Part shown: one piece after another, positions 6,978 to 7,208 of the stretch
How positions within the stretch are numbered: the stretch's first letter is position 1
Layout: each line of letters begins with the position of its first letter
From: an uncultured Flavobacteriales bacterium
GTDB lineage: Bacteria > Bacteroidota > Bacteroidia > Palsa-965
Assembly: GCA_946478675.1 (NCBI GenBank)
Contig: CAMLEF010000241.1
Location: 1-7,208, forward strand
DNA: 7,208 nucleotides
Reading direction: 5' to 3'
The notes under the pieces: model-generated
What the model was told of the DNA's origin: nothing
What the model saw: only the letters and a program-made list of their open reading frames with translations
Databases searched by the model: none
Program-made: the position numbers and the translations under genes

Positions 6978-7208
6978 GCAGAAAAAATTTCCGGCGGGGA
7001 ACAATCAGCGATCAATTGCAGAAAAATCAGAATCCCGGACAGAACACTTAGCAATCATTGGCAGAAAAAACAGATTCCCGAAGAGAACACTTAACAATCC
7101 ATTGGCAGAAAAATCAGATTCCCGGAGAGAACACTCTGCAACTCATCAGCAGAGTCCCGGAGGGACGTCACACTTAGCAACTCCGTTGATGGAAACGTCA
7201 GAGCCCCG
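6978..7208. repeat. degenerate ~44-bp tandem repeat array with mini-hairpins
   Basis: Five successive units begin with GCAG at 6978, 7018, 7061, 7105 and 7149 (spacings 40, 43, 44, 44), and a sixth, divergent unit from about 7189 runs off the window. Shared blocks are GCAGAAAAA, a TTCCCGGAGAGAACACT-like core, TTAGCAA and CATTG. Each core can be viewed as a 13-base hairpin: 6989-7001, 7032-7044, 7075-7087, 7119-7131 and 7154-7166. The last is perfect (GTCCC, loop GGA, GGGAC), while 7032-7044 is nearly lost. The period is not a multiple of three and no frame gives a credible protein. Units differ from each other throughout and there are no unique spacers, so this is not a CRISPR array. The function is unknown; it may be part of a dispersed intergenic repeat family. 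Confidence 0.85.

Noticed and set aside
6857..7054. A 65-codon minus-strand frame in the intergenic region
   Set aside because: It runs through the promoter candidate and into the repeat units, whose period is not a multiple of three, and the translation resembles nothing known.
6978..7208. CRISPR array
   Set aside because: Units are degenerate along their whole length, adjoin each other with no unique spacers, and no cas gene is seen.

Overview
The window most likely comes from a member of the Bacteroidota, with a chromosome that looks moderately GC-rich by eye (not computed). The signs are a giant sensor built from two-component-regulator propeller repeats plus a Y_Y_Y domain, a SpoIIE-type phosphatase joined through the linker motif SILYARRIQDAILP, start codons without clear Shine-Dalgarno sequences, and a promoter-like TTTG-N17-TATCTTTA. 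No genus can be named from the sequence alone.

All three genes lie on the minus strand and read right to left. The right end (6829-7208) is non-coding. It holds a degenerate tandem repeat of about 44 bp that runs off the window edge, then a promoter candidate (6845-6873). The next 5.2 kb (1603-6828) encode one 1741-residue membrane sensor: signal peptide, 14 propeller blades (two seven-bladed propellers), Y_Y_Y domain, one membrane segment, six further membrane segments, three PAS domains, a GAF domain and a C-terminal PP2C/SpoIIE Ser/Thr phosphatase with its metal-binding aspartates intact. Eight bases later comes an RluA-family RNA pseudouridine synthase (887-1594). After a 105-base gap comes the 5' part of a DUF58 membrane protein gene (1-781), cut by the left window edge.

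The spacing suggests that the sensor and the pseudouridine synthase share a transcript. The DUF58 gene may be read through or may have its own weak promoter. No functional link among the three is evident; the shared transcript may be plain gene packing. The sensor should detect something with its extracytoplasmic propellers, and perhaps a second input in its six-helix membrane domain and PAS/GAF domains. Its output should be dephosphorylation of a cytoplasmic protein, usually an anti-sigma-antagonist-like partner in this family, but no such partner is encoded here.

Most interesting are the sensor's architecture, the histidines on every predicted outer loop of its six-helix domain, and the upstream repeat array, whose units carry a small hairpin with signs of paired base changes.
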